The notes below the pieces were generated by a model. That model did not search any database. It saw only the letters and a program-made list of their open reading frames with translations, and was not told the DNA's origin. A stretch of 64,000 nt of DNA from assembly GCF_024172165.1 (NCBI RefSeq), contig NZ_JAMZEB010000002.1, positions 3,183,501 to 3,247,500 on the forward strand, written 5' to 3'. This DNA is from Nonomuraea thailandensis (lineage in GTDB: Bacteria > Actinomycetota > Actinomycetes > Streptosporangiales > Streptosporangiaceae). Below, piece after piece: positions 7,702 to 15,993 of this stretch (its first letter is position 1; each line of letters starts with the position of its first letter). The position numbers and the translations under genes are program-made.

Positions 7702-8653
7702 GCTGGTCACCTTGGGCGAGGTGATGGCGGTGACGCGGGTGTCCGGCATCGGCACGCCGTCACCCGGTGCCGCGGCCACGCTGTCGTACGCGGGCGCGGA
7801 GGCGACCGTCGCGATCGGGGTGGCCAGGCTGGGACACCGCGCCACGTGGCTGGGGCGGCTCGGTCAGGACGCGGCGGCGGACATGATCCTGACCTCGATG
7901 CGGGGTGAGGGCGTCGACGTCTCCCGTACGGTGCGCGACGGTGACCGGCCCACCGGGCAGATGACGCGTCACCGGCGGACCGCCGATCGGGTGGTGGTCG
8001 CCTACCACCGCAGGGACGGGGCGGGGGTACGGCTCTCGCCCGGCGATGTCGCCGCCGAGGCGATCGGTTCGGCGGACCTTCTGCATCTGACGGGGATCAC
8101 GCCGGCGCTCGGCCCCGGGCCCGCGGCCGCGGTGGAGCGGGCGTTGCTGGTTGCGGAGCAAGCGGGTGTGCCGGTCAGCTTCGACGTCAACTACCGCGCC
8201 CTGCTGTGGCCGCCCGAACAGGCCGGTGAGGTGCTGCGGCGGCTCGCCGGCCGGGCGGAGGTGCTCTTCGCCGGCGTGGAAGAAGCGCGGCTCGTCGCGA
8301 ACGAGGCGCCGGAAGACAGGGACGACCCCGGCATGCTGGCCCGGCGGCTGCTGGACCTGGGGCCGCGCGAGGTCGTCGTCAAGCTGGGGCGCGAGGGCGC
8401 CTACGTCACCGACGGGAACACGGCGCTGCGGGTGCCCGCCCGCGAGGTCAGCGAGGTGGACCCCGTCGGGGCGGGCGACGCCTTCGTCGCGGGCTACCTG
8501 TCAGGGCGGCTGGACGGGCTCGACCTGGCCGGCCGCGCGGAGCGCGCCGTGACGTGCGGCGCGTTCGCCGTGGCGACGTGGGGCGACTGGGAGGGGCTGC
8601 CGCGGCTACGCGAGCTGGACCTGCTGGCGGCGGGTGACGGTGTGGCGCGCTGA
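7694..8653 (+). CDS. 2-keto-3-deoxy-sugar-acid kinase (PfkB family)
   Basis: A 319-residue ribokinase-fold kinase. It begins with LVTLGEVMAV and has the substrate-binding GAEATVAIGVARLG and the C-terminal signature DPVGAGDAF, whose Asp262 is the catalytic base. A SFDVNYR motif, characteristic of KDG kinases, lies near residue 163. It phosphorylates 2-keto-3-deoxygalactonate or -gluconate to feed the overlapping aldolase. It overlaps the aldolase gene by eight bases. The gene ends in a small convergent gap containing a 23-bp direct repeat. Confidence 0.85.
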   Translation: MGELVTLGEVMAVTRVSGIGTPSPGAAATLSYAGAEATVAIGVARLGHRATWLGRLGQDAAADMILTSMRGEGVDVSRTVRDGDRPTGQMTRHRRTADRVVVAYHRRDGAGVRLSPGDVAAEAIGSADLLHLTGITPALGPGPAAAVERALLVAEQAGVPVSFDVNYRALLWPPEQAGEVLRRLAGRAEVLFAGVEEARLVANEAPEDRDDPGMLARRLLDLGPREVVVKLGREGAYVTDGNTALRVPAREVSEVDPVGAGDAFVAGYLSGRLDGLDLAGRAERAVTCGAFAVATWGDWEGLPRLRELDLLAAGDGVAR

Positions 8654-8674
8654 CGGCGGGCACGGGCCCTGATC

Positions 8675-8729
8675 GTCCGGCCTTGCCACCGGTCAGTGTC
8701 CGGCCTTGCCACCGGTCAGTGTCCGGCCT
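8675..8729. repeat. 23-bp direct repeat, two copies plus a partial third
   Basis: GTCCGGCCTTGCCACCGGTC followed by AGT is repeated back to back at 8675-8697 and 8698-8720, and the first nine bases recur at 8721-8729. It spans the gap between the convergent kinase and gntR genes and includes the gntR stop codon. It looks like a local duplication of the gntR 3' end. Confidence 0.85.
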
Positions 8730-9435
8730 GCTCTCCGTGCACCTTCTTGGCCAGGTCGACGTCCGCGATGGAGCGCTCGATGAGCGCTCGCATCGCGGTC
8801 TCGGCCGCCTTCGGCCGCTGCTTGCGCACGGAGAGCAGCACCTCGGCGTGCTTGTCGGTGGATTCGCTGGTGAGCGTGGCGTGCACGAACTGGTCACGCA
8901 ACCGCAGCCCCGCCTCGATCGTGGTGGCCATCTGCGCCATCAGCTCATTGTGCGCGGCACGCAGCAGGGCGTGGTGGAAGGCCAGATCGGCCTCCACGTG
9001 ATCGACGGCCGGCCGCCCCACCGCCGTCCGCATGGCGGCCAGGGCGTCTTCCAGATCGGCCAGGTCGCGATCGGTGCGGCGCAGCGCCGCCATGCGCGCC
9101 ACGGCCGGCTCGACGGTCAGCCGTACCTCGCCCAGCTCGTCCAGGAACGTCTCGTCCACCCGGTCGGCGAAGCGCCAGCGCAGCACGTCGGCGTCGAGGA
9201 GCGCCCAGTGCTCACGCGGCGCCACGAAGGTGCCTCGCCTGGGCCGGGCTCCCACCAGGCCCTTGGCGGCCAGCACCCGCAGCGCCTCGCGCACGGCGGT
9301 CCTGCTGACCGAGAAACGCTCCTGCAGAGCCGGCACGTCGAGGTCGTCGTCAGGTGAGAGGTCGCCGTTGACGATGGCCGTGCCCAGACTGCTGACCACC
9401 CGGTCGTGCGCACCGGCTCTCCCGATCTCCGTCAT
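8716..9435 (-). CDS. GntR-family regulator (FadR/FCD subfamily)
   Basis: A 239-residue regulator counted from ATG 9435 (MTEIGRAG). An upstream in-frame ATG at 9477 exists, but the extra residues do not look like protein. The winged helix-turn-helix reads LQERFSVSRTAVREALRVLAAKGLV, and PRRGTFVA is the wing. The C-terminal all-helical FCD domain has the metal/ligand-type ADLAFHHALLRAAHN. FCD GntR proteins respond to sugar acids and other carboxylates, which suits galactonate or KDG as effector. It lies divergent from the ABC operon and convergent with the kinase, in the middle of the galactan locus. Confidence 0.85.
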   Translation of the reverse strand: MTEIGRAGAHDRVVSSLGTAIVNGDLSPDDDLDVPALQERFSVSRTAVREALRVLAAKGLVGARPRRGTFVAPREHWALLDADVLRWRFADRVDETFLDELGEVRLTVEPAVARMAALRRTDRDLADLEDALAAMRTAVGRPAVDHVEADLAFHHALLRAAHNELMAQMATTIEAGLRLRDQFVHATLTSESTDKHAEVLLSVRKQRPKAAETAMRALIERSIADVDLAKKVHGEQAGH

Positions 9436-9503
9436 GGCGGAATCATGCCACGCCCGCACCCCGGCCACCGCCCCCATGGATCGCCTACATCACCTCCAAA
9501 ACA

Positions 9504-9529
9504 TACTAGTGCAAAAAATAATCGTACTA
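9504..9529. promoter_or_regulatory. AT-rich TACTA/AAAAAATA operator between gntR and ABC operon
   Basis: TACTA (9504-9508), AAAAAATA (9513-9520) and TACTA (9525-9529) are the reverse complement of the TAGTA-TATTTTTT-TAGTA element before the GH35 operon. It sits between the divergent gntR and substrate-binding genes, 88-113 bases from the ABC start. A TTGACT hexamer follows at 9534. Confidence 0.6.
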
Positions 9530-9616
9530 ATTGTTGACTTCCGGCGAGGTGGGGCGGCATCCTGCTCGTCAAGTCCCGTATCCGGGCACATCAAACCCCC
9601 AACCAAGGAGTCGACG

Positions 9617-10951
9617 ATGAGCGACGTGACGCGGCGCGCCTTCCTGCGTCGGACCGGCCTGATCGGCGGTGGTCTGCTCGCCGCGCCGGTGCTCGGCGCC
9701 TGCGGCGGCGGGACCGGCGGTGGCCAGGCGGTCAAGTCGGGGGCCGTGACGATCAACTTCTGGACGCACGACCCGGGCTACGTGAAGACGTTCACCGAGT
9801 CGGCCAAGCGGCTCAGCGCCGCGCCGGGCGGCGCCTTCGACTACACCGTGAAGACCACCCAGGCCGACAGCGAGGCCCTGGTCACCAAGATGGTCTCGCA
9901 GGGTGCGGCCGGTACCGGGACGCCCGACATGATCGGGATCGTGATCAGTGTCTTTCCGCGGGTCATGACCGGCGGCATCGGCAAGCAGCTCCTGCTCGAC
10001 CTGGACGGCGTCGTCGCCCCGATGAAGGACGATCTGCTGCGCACCGCCCCGTACAGCATCGACGGCAAGCTGTACGCGCTGGAGTCCGACACCTGCCTCA
10101 GTGTCCTGTACTACCGGGAGGACGAGTTCAAGAAGAACGACATCCCGGAGGACGTCGGCACCTGGGAGGAGCTGGCGGAGATCGGCGCCCGGCTGCACAA
10201 GAAGACGGGGCAGTCGCTCGGCACCGTCGCCACCGGCGACAACACCTCCATCACGAACGTGTTCCTGCAGTTGCTGCTGCAGCGTGGCGGCGGCTACTTC
10301 GACCAGAGCGGCAACCTCACCCTGGACTCCCCCGAGGCCGTCGAGGTGCTCGACTTCATGGCCAAGGGCGTGGCCAGCGGCTTCCTGCTGGCCCTGCCCG
10401 ACCCGTACGGCGCGCCGAACACCGCCGCGCTGAAGAACGGCAAGCTCATCGCCACCGTGATGCCGAACTGGTACAACGTCTACGGCCTGCAGACCAACGT
10501 GCCCGAGCAGAAGGGCAAGTGGCGCATCCGCAACCTGCCCAAGTTCGCCGGAGGCGGCCACATCGCCTCCGCGCTCGGCGGCACCGGCTTCGCCGTCCTG
10601 AAGGACAAGCCGAACACCGCGGCCGCCACCGAGCTGCTCAAGCAGACCTACCTGACCAGGGACGGGCAGCTGCTGCGCTTCCAGCAGGGCGGCTTCCTGC
10701 CCACCCTCAAGTCGCTGTACCAGGACCAGGACTTCCTCGGCTTCGAGGACGAGTACCTGGGCGGGCAGCGCCTGTTCGACGTCTACACCCCCGCCTCGCA
10801 GGACAGCCCGACCTTCTACCAGCACGCCACGCTGAACGTGCTCACCGAGGCGCTGGGCGGCCCCATGCTGGAGACGCTGCAGGGCAAGAAGAAGCCCGCC
10901 GAGGCGATCAAGGAGGCGGTGGCCGCCTACACCAGCAAGAAGGGGAACTGA
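9617..10951 (+). CDS. Sugar ABC transporter substrate-binding lipoprotein
   Basis: A 444-residue family-1 extracellular solute-binding protein. The N-terminus has a twin-arginine motif (TRRAFLRRTG), a hydrophobic stretch and a lipobox LGAC with the acylated Cys29, so it is probably Tat-exported and membrane-anchored. The mature part begins with INFWTHDPG and contains GGYFDQSGNLTLDSPEAVE, typical of oligosaccharide binders. ATG 9617 follows AAGGAG. It is the first gene of a unit with two permeases and several catabolic enzymes. The likely ligand is galactan-derived oligosaccharide, inferred from context. No ATPase is encoded in the cluster, so a shared MsiK-type ATPase elsewhere would be needed. 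Confidence 0.88.
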   Translation: MSDVTRRAFLRRTGLIGGGLLAAPVLGACGGGTGGGQAVKSGAVTINFWTHDPGYVKTFTESAKRLSAAPGGAFDYTVKTTQADSEALVTKMVSQGAAGTGTPDMIGIVISVFPRVMTGGIGKQLLLDLDGVVAPMKDDLLRTAPYSIDGKLYALESDTCLSVLYYREDEFKKNDIPEDVGTWEELAEIGARLHKKTGQSLGTVATGDNTSITNVFLQLLLQRGGGYFDQSGNLTLDSPEAVEVLDFMAKGVASGFLLALPDPYGAPNTAALKNGKLIATVMPNWYNVYGLQTNVPEQKGKWRIRNLPKFAGGGHIASALGGTGFAVLKDKPNTAAATELLKQTYLTRDGQLLRFQQGGFLPTLKSLYQDQDFLGFEDEYLGGQRLFDVYTPASQDSPTFYQHATLNVLTEALGGPMLETLQGKKKPAEAIKEAVAAYTSKKGN

Positions 10952-10952
10952 G

Positions 10953-11834
10953 GTGCTGTCCGCCGCAGGACGCAGGGCGCTGGCGCCTTACGTCTTCATC
11001 TCCCCGTTCTACCTGCTGTACGCGCTGTTCCTGATCGTCCCGATCGGCATCGGCGGCTACCTGAGCCTGACCGAGTGGGCCGGGCTCGGCACGCCGCTGT
11101 GGGTCGGGCTGGACAACTACACCCGCCTGTTCGGCGACACCAGCTTCCTGACCGCGGTCCTCAACACGGTCCTGTACGTGCTGTTCTCGGTGTGCGTCGT
11201 GGTGCCGGCCGCGCTGCTGATCGCCCAGGCGCTCAACGCGCGCGGCCTGCGCGGCCGTGACTTCTTCCGGCTGACGTTCTTCATCCCCGTCGTGCTGTCA
11301 CCGATCATCATCGCGCTGGTCTTCACGCTGTTCTACGACCGCGAGTACGGCCTGTTCAACGCCGCGCTGCGGGGCTTCTTCGGCTGGGGCGGCATCGACT
11401 GGCTGGGTGAGCCCTCCTGGGCGAAGGTCAGCGTGATGCTGCTGGTGCTGTGGCGCTGGACCGGCTACCTGACGATCTTCTTCCTGGCCGGGCTGAAGAA
11501 CATCCCGCGCGAGCTGTACGAGGCCGCCAGCATCGACGGCGCCGGCCGGGCGCACAGCTTCTTCCACGTCACCTTGCCCATGCTCAATCCCGTCACCGCG
11601 TTCGTCGCCGTCACCGTCATGGTCGGCACCGCGCAGATCCTGGAGGAGCCCATGCTGCTGACCAAGGGCGGCCCGGGCGAGGCGACGCTGTCGGTGGCGA
11701 TGTTCATCTACCGCGAGGCCTTCACCCGCCAGCAGCTCGGCTACGCGGCCGCGGCCGGCGTCGTGATGTTCGTCATCGTCTTCCTCATCGGGCGCACCGC
11801 CAACGCGGCGCTCGGGGTGGGGAGAGAGAAGTGA
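10953..11834 (+). CDS. Sugar ABC transporter permease (MalF-like)
   Basis: A 293-residue inner-membrane permease with six predicted hydrophobic segments. The first begins at APYVFISPFYLLYALFLIVP. The EAA loop that contacts the ATPase reads YEAASIDGAGRAHSFFHVTLP at about residues 189-209. The GTG at 10953 lies one base after the stop of the binding-protein gene, so the pair is tightly coupled. It partners with the next permease to form the transport channel for an oligosaccharide, presumably galactan fragments. The short N-terminus before the first helix is usual for this family. Confidence 0.87.
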   Translation: MLSAAGRRALAPYVFISPFYLLYALFLIVPIGIGGYLSLTEWAGLGTPLWVGLDNYTRLFGDTSFLTAVLNTVLYVLFSVCVVVPAALLIAQALNARGLRGRDFFRLTFFIPVVLSPIIIALVFTLFYDREYGLFNAALRGFFGWGGIDWLGEPSWAKVSVMLLVLWRWTGYLTIFFLAGLKNIPRELYEAASIDGAGRAHSFFHVTLPMLNPVTAFVAVTVMVGTAQILEEPMLLTKGGPGEATLSVAMFIYREAFTRQQLGYAAAAGVVMFVIVFLIGRTANAALGVGREK

Positions 11835-12715
11835 TCACCACCCAAGCCTCCCGAGCCTCGCATCCCTCGCACGCCCGGCGCGCCTCGGCAGGGCCGGCCG
11901 CCCGCAGACCGCGGCTGGTGTACGTCCTGCTGATCGCCCTCGTGGTGATGTTCGTGCTGCCGCTGCTGTGGGCGCTCAGCTCGTCGTTCAAGCATCGCGG
12001 CGACATCTTCACCTACCCGCCGCAGCCGTTGCCGTCGCCGTTCACGCTGGAGAACTACACCCGCCTGCTGGAGACGCAGCCGTTCTGGGGCTGGTTCGCG
12101 ACCAGCACCGTCGTGGCCGTGGTGTCCACCGCGGTGTCGGTGTTCGTGTGCGCGCTGGCCGGGTTCGCCTTCGCCAAGTACCGCTTCCGCGGCAAGCGGC
12201 TGCTGTTCGACGTGATGTTCAGCTCCATGGCCGTGCCGTTCGCGGTGATCGTCGTGCCGCTGTTCGTCATGCTCGTCAAGGCCGGCGTCACCAACGTCTA
12301 CTTCAGCCTGATCGTGCCCTGGGTGGCCCCCGCGTTCGGCATCTTCATGATGCGCCAGTACGCCGAGCAGGCCGTGCCCGACTCGGTGCTGGAGGCGGCC
12401 CGCATCGACGGCGCCTCGGAGTTCGGGCTGTTCACCCGCGTGGTGCTGCCGCTGCTGCGTCCCGCGCTGGGCGCGCTGGCCGTGTGGGGATTCCTCAACA
12501 GCTACAACAGCTTCCTCTGGCCGCTCATCGTGGTCTCCGACCCCGCCCAGTACACGCTGCCGCTGGGCATCCAGTCGCTGTACGCCGCCGAGGCCCGCCA
12601 GGTCGACCTGGTGCTGGCCGGCAGCGTGCTCGCCGCGATCCCCAGCCTGATCATGTTCATCCTGCTGCGCAAGCAACTGCTCGACGGCCTGACCGCGGGC
12701 GCCGTCAAATCCTGA
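11831..12715 (+). CDS. Sugar ABC transporter permease (MalG-like)
   Basis: A 294-residue permease of the carbohydrate importer type with about six membrane helices, after a polar, serine- and alanine-rich N-terminal extension of about 30 residues. The EAA motif is LEAARIDGASEFGLFTRVVLP. The GTG start overlaps the stop of the first permease by four bases (GTGA). The C-terminus ends in KQLLDGLTAGAVKS, the usual MalG/AraQ-like tail. It forms the heterodimeric channel with its upstream neighbour. Confidence 0.87.
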   Translation: MITTQASRASHPSHARRASAGPAARRPRLVYVLLIALVVMFVLPLLWALSSSFKHRGDIFTYPPQPLPSPFTLENYTRLLETQPFWGWFATSTVVAVVSTAVSVFVCALAGFAFAKYRFRGKRLLFDVMFSSMAVPFAVIVVPLFVMLVKAGVTNVYFSLIVPWVAPAFGIFMMRQYAEQAVPDSVLEAARIDGASEFGLFTRVVLPLLRPALGALAVWGFLNSYNSFLWPLIVVSDPAQYTLPLGIQSLYAAEARQVDLVLAGSVLAAIPSLIMFILLRKQLLDGLTAGAVKS

Positions 12716-12727
12716 GGGAGCCGATTC

Positions 12728-13966
12728 TTGTCCACGCTGACCATCACGCTCTGGGACTTCACCTGGTACACCAGGACCGGCCCAGGAGAGCCGTTCGAGG
12801 ACCTGGACCGGGCCTTCACCGAGGCGGTGGCGCGCGGGTACGACACCGTGCGCGTCTGTGCGATGCCGTACCTGCTGTTCGGATCCGGGCTGGACACCTC
12901 CGCGCTGACCTTCGCCCCCTTCGGCCGCGGTTACGGACTCGGCACCCGCTGGTACGACGTCCGCGAGAGCGCGACACTGGACGGCCGGGCGCACCTGCTG
13001 GCGCTGTTCCAGGCCGCCCGGCGGCACGGCTGCCAGGTGATCGTCTCCTCCTGGGAGTACCAGCAGAGCTCCAGCTTCCTGGCCGACCGCGCCTGGTATG
13101 AGGCGTTGCGCGCCGTACCGGCCGAGCGGCGCGCGAACGCGCTGGCCGAGGCCCTCGCCGACCTGGTGGACTTCGTGGCGGGGCACGGCCTGGCCGAGCA
13201 GATCGCGTTCGTCGAGCTGCACAACGAGATCCAGTCCACCTGGCTCACCGAAGCGCTCGCGCCCGGCGAGCCCCGGGTGCTCGGCCTGCGACCGTACCTG
13301 GAGAAGGCCGTCGACGCGTTCAAGACCCGGCACCCGGACCTCCCCATGACGGTGAACTACGCCCGGGTGCCGCACGCCGAGATGCGCGGCATCCCCGCCA
13401 ACATCGACGTCGCCGTCTTCCACCCCTACGTCTACGGCGTCCTGGACGAGCTCATCGCCGCCTTCGCCTTGCGCGACACCACCGTGCCGTTCCCGCAGGA
13501 GCGCGCCCGGCGGGAGCTGCTGCGACCGGACGCCCCCGACCTGCGAGACTGGCGTCCGGAGCAGCAGTGGCGCGGCGCGGCCACGGTGGTGCCGGCCCGC
13601 GAGGTGTACCTTCACGACTGGTGTGATCCGGCCCGGTTCGACCGCTGGCTGTACGACCGGTACGCCGGGTACCACTACGGCATGGCCGAGAGGCTGCGTA
13701 TCTGGATCGAGGTGGCCGCAGACTGGGCCGCTGCCCGCGACCTGCCTCTCGTGTTCGGCGAGGGCTGGGTCGGCTACACCCCGCTGCGCGGCACCTTCGA
13801 GGAAGGGCCCGTAGGAGCCGGAATCTGCCTGGACGCGGTCCGGCACGCCCGGCGCGTCGGCGCGTGGGGCACCGTGGTCTGCTCGAACGCGGCCCCCCAC
13901 CACCCGATGTGGGCCGACGTGGACCTGCAGGTCACCGCCAACGCGCTGTTCACGGAGCAGCGATGA
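12728..13966 (+). CDS. Cellulase-like TIM-barrel glycosidase (putative)
   Basis: A 412-residue protein with the layout of a clan GH-A TIM barrel. ITLWDFTWYTR is the first strand, VIVSSWEYQ a middle strand, FVELHNEI carries a probable acid/base Glu167, and LVFGEGWVGY a probable nucleophile Glu345. There is no signal peptide, so it acts inside the cell. It resembles the poorly characterised cellulase-like family. The TTG start at 12728 follows GAGGGAG. Placed between the permeases and a dehydrogenase with a four-base overlap, it most likely trims imported galactan or arabinogalactan oligosaccharides. The exact linkage is unknown. Confidence 0.65.
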   Translation: MSTLTITLWDFTWYTRTGPGEPFEDLDRAFTEAVARGYDTVRVCAMPYLLFGSGLDTSALTFAPFGRGYGLGTRWYDVRESATLDGRAHLLALFQAARRHGCQVIVSSWEYQQSSSFLADRAWYEALRAVPAERRANALAEALADLVDFVAGHGLAEQIAFVELHNEIQSTWLTEALAPGEPRVLGLRPYLEKAVDAFKTRHPDLPMTVNYARVPHAEMRGIPANIDVAVFHPYVYGVLDELIAAFALRDTTVPFPQERARRELLRPDAPDLRDWRPEQQWRGAATVVPAREVYLHDWCDPARFDRWLYDRYAGYHYGMAERLRIWIEVAADWAAARDLPLVFGEGWVGYTPLRGTFEEGPVGAGICLDAVRHARRVGAWGTVVCSNAAPHHPMWADVDLQVTANALFTEQR

Positions 13967-14784
13967 GCGGCCGCTCCGAGGCTCGCGGAGCAGCGGCGAA
14001 CAGCGGCCACTCCGAGGCTCACGGAGCGGCGAACGGCGGCCGCTTCGAGGGCAGGACGGCCCTGGTCACCGGCGCCGCCTCGGGCATCGGCGCGGCCACC
14101 GCCCGCCGCCTGGCCGCCGAGGGAGCGCGGGTGCTGCTGGCCGACGTCGCCGACGAGCGGGGCCGCGACGTGGCCGCCGCGATCGGCGAGCGGGCCGCCT
14201 TCGTGCACCTGGACGTCTCCTCCGCCCGCGACTGGGCCGCCGCCCTGGAGGAGGTACGTGCCCGGTTCGGCCGCCTGGACGTGCTGCACGCCAACGGCCC
14301 CGGCCGGGTCGTGCCCGCCCGCCCCGCGCACGAGATGCCGGAAGAGGACTGGGACCTGCAGATCGACGTCTCGCTCAAGGCCGCCTACCTGGCGGCGCGC
14401 ACCTTCTGCCCGCTGCTGGCCGAGGCCTCCGGCGCGCTGGTCATCACCTCCTCGGTGCACGCCCGGACCGGCATCCCCGGCTGCGCCCCGTACGCCGCCG
14501 CCAAGGGCGGCCTGCAGTCCCTGACCCGGCAGCTCGCCGTCGAGTACGCCCCGCATGTCCGCGTCAACGCCGTCGTCCCCGGCCCGATCATGAGCCCCGC
14601 CTGGGACGGCATCGGCGAGCAGGGCCGGGCCGCCACCATCGCCGAGACCCCGGCAGGCCGCTTCGGCACCCCCGACGAGGTGGCCGCGGCCGTCGCCTTC
14701 CTCGCCGCGCCGGAGGCCTCCTTCATCACCGGCGCCTGCCTCAACGTCGACGGCGGCTGGAGCATCTCCACCACTTCCTCCTAG
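13963..14784 (+). CDS. Short-chain dehydrogenase, candidate galactose dehydrogenase
   Basis: A 273-residue classical SDR. The nucleotide-binding TGAASGIG lies at 37-44 and an acidic residue after the second strand (LLADVAD) favours NAD. The catalytic set is Ser163/164, Tyr177 and Lys181 (YAAAK), and the closing NVDGGW is typical. The first 27 residues contain an imperfect internal repeat (SEARGAAANSGH / SEAHGAANGG) and are probably disordered. It overlaps the preceding gene by four bases and is followed 11 bases later by galactonate dehydratase. This position strongly suggests oxidation of D-galactose to galactonolactone. A lactonase is not visible nearby, and the ring may open spontaneously or by an enzyme encoded elsewhere. 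Confidence 0.7.
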   Translation: MSGRSEARGAAANSGHSEAHGAANGGRFEGRTALVTGAASGIGAATARRLAAEGARVLLADVADERGRDVAAAIGERAAFVHLDVSSARDWAAALEEVRARFGRLDVLHANGPGRVVPARPAHEMPEEDWDLQIDVSLKAAYLAARTFCPLLAEASGALVITSSVHARTGIPGCAPYAAAKGGLQSLTRQLAVEYAPHVRVNAVVPGPIMSPAWDGIGEQGRAATIAETPAGRFGTPDEVAAAVAFLAAPEASFITGACLNVDGGWSISTTSS

Positions 14785-14795
14785 AACGGACCTTC

Positions 14796-15941
14796 ATGAA
14801 GATCGTCTCCATGGACACCTTCCTCGTCCCTCCCCGCTGGCTGTTCCTGCGCATCCGCACCGACGAGGGCATCACCGGCTGGGGCGAGCCGGTCGTCGAA
14901 GGCCGGGCCGAGACCGTCCGCGCCGCCGTCGCCGAGCTGAGCGACTACCTGATCGGCGAGGACCCGCTCCGGATCGAGGACCACTGGCAGGTCCTCACCA
15001 AGGGCGGCTTCTACCGGGGCGGCCCGGTGCTGTCGAGCGCGGTCGCCGGCATCGACCAGGCGCTGTGGGACATCGCCGGCAAAGCCGCCGGCCTGCCCGT
15101 GCACCAGCTGCTCGGCGGCCCGGTGCGCGAGAAGGCCCGCATGTACGCCTGGATCGGCGGCGACCGCCCCGCCGAGGTGGCCGAGCTCGCCGCGACACAG
15201 ATCGAGGCCGGGTTCACCGCCGTCAAGATGAACGGCTCCGCCGAGCTGACCACCATCGACACCCCGGCCCGCACCATGGAGGTCGTCCAGCGCGTCGCCG
15301 CCGTACGCGAGGCCATCGGCGAGCACCACGACCTGGTGGTCGACCTGCACGGGCGGGCCTCCACCGCCATGGCCCGGCGGCTGCTGCCGCTCCTGGAGCC
15401 GTACCTGCCGCTGTTCGTGGAGGAGGCGGTGCTGCCCGAGCACTCGCGCAACCTGGCCGCGCTCGCCGCGAGCACCTCGATCCCGCTCGCCACCGGCGAA
15501 CGGCTGTACTCGCGGTGGGACTTTCGCGATGTCATCGGGCACGGCATCGCGGTGGCCCAGCCCGACGTGAGCCATGCCGGCGGAATCTCGGAGGTCCGCC
15601 GGATCGCCGCGATGGCCGAGACCTACGACGTGACCATGGCCCCGCACTGCCCGCTCGGCCCCGTCTCACTGGCCTCCAGCCTGCAACTGGCCTTCGCCAT
15701 CCCCAACTTCCTCATCCAGGAGCAGAGCGTCGGCATCCACTACAACGAGGGCAACGACATCCTGGACTATCTCGTCGATCCCGCCCCGCTGACCTTTCCC
15801 GGCGGGTACGCCACCCGCACCACCCGCCCCGGGCTCGGCATCGAGATCGACGAGGCCGAGGTGGAGCGGATGGCGCGGCAGGGCCACCGCTGGCGCAGCC
15901 CGCTGTGGCGGCACGCCGACGGCTCGTTCGCCGAGTGGTGA
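14796..15941 (+). CDS. dgoD: D-galactonate dehydratase
   Basis: A 381-residue enolase-superfamily enzyme whose landmarks fall at the positions known for E. coli DgoD. Metal ligands are Asp183 (VVDLHG), Glu209 (FVEEAVLPE) and Glu235 (ATGERLYSRW), with His185 as general acid and His284 in APHCPLGP. The N-terminal capping domain begins MKIVSMDTFLVPPRW. It dehydrates D-galactonate to 2-keto-3-deoxy-D-galactonate, the substrate of the kinase/aldolase pair in the operon upstream. This is the best substrate anchor for the locus and argues for galactose rather than glucose or arabinose as the main sugar. Confidence 0.88.
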   Translation: MKIVSMDTFLVPPRWLFLRIRTDEGITGWGEPVVEGRAETVRAAVAELSDYLIGEDPLRIEDHWQVLTKGGFYRGGPVLSSAVAGIDQALWDIAGKAAGLPVHQLLGGPVREKARMYAWIGGDRPAEVAELAATQIEAGFTAVKMNGSAELTTIDTPARTMEVVQRVAAVREAIGEHHDLVVDLHGRASTAMARRLLPLLEPYLPLFVEEAVLPEHSRNLAALAASTSIPLATGERLYSRWDFRDVIGHGIAVAQPDVSHAGGISEVRRIAAMAETYDVTMAPHCPLGPVSLASSLQLAFAIPNFLIQEQSVGIHYNEGNDILDYLVDPAPLTFPGGYATRTTRPGLGIEIDEAEVERMARQGHRWRSPLWRHADGSFAEW

Positions 15942-15950
15942 CGATCACCA
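15936..15950. promoter_or_regulatory. Short palindrome at the end of dgoD
   Basis: TGGTGA-CGA-TCACCA is a perfect dyad that overlaps the dgoD stop and lies about 45 bases before the GH53 start. It could be an operator for the galactanase gene or simply a small RNA hairpin. There is no other support. Confidence 0.25.
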
Positions 15951-15993
15951 GCCCCTTCCAGCCCACGCGTCCCCCCATGCATCGAGGAGTCCC

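Noticed and set aside
7057..8653. Classical glucose Entner-Doudoroff pair (KDG kinase with KDPG aldolase)
   Set aside because: The family allows it, but no phosphogluconate dehydratase is present while a DgoD-type dehydratase and galactan enzymes are, so the galactonate branch is preferred.
11741..13903. Very long minus-strand open frame (720 codons) opposite the permease and cellulase-like genes
   Set aside because: Rich in His, Gln, Arg and Gly with no domain. It is the antisense shadow of well-supported plus-strand genes in GC-rich DNA.
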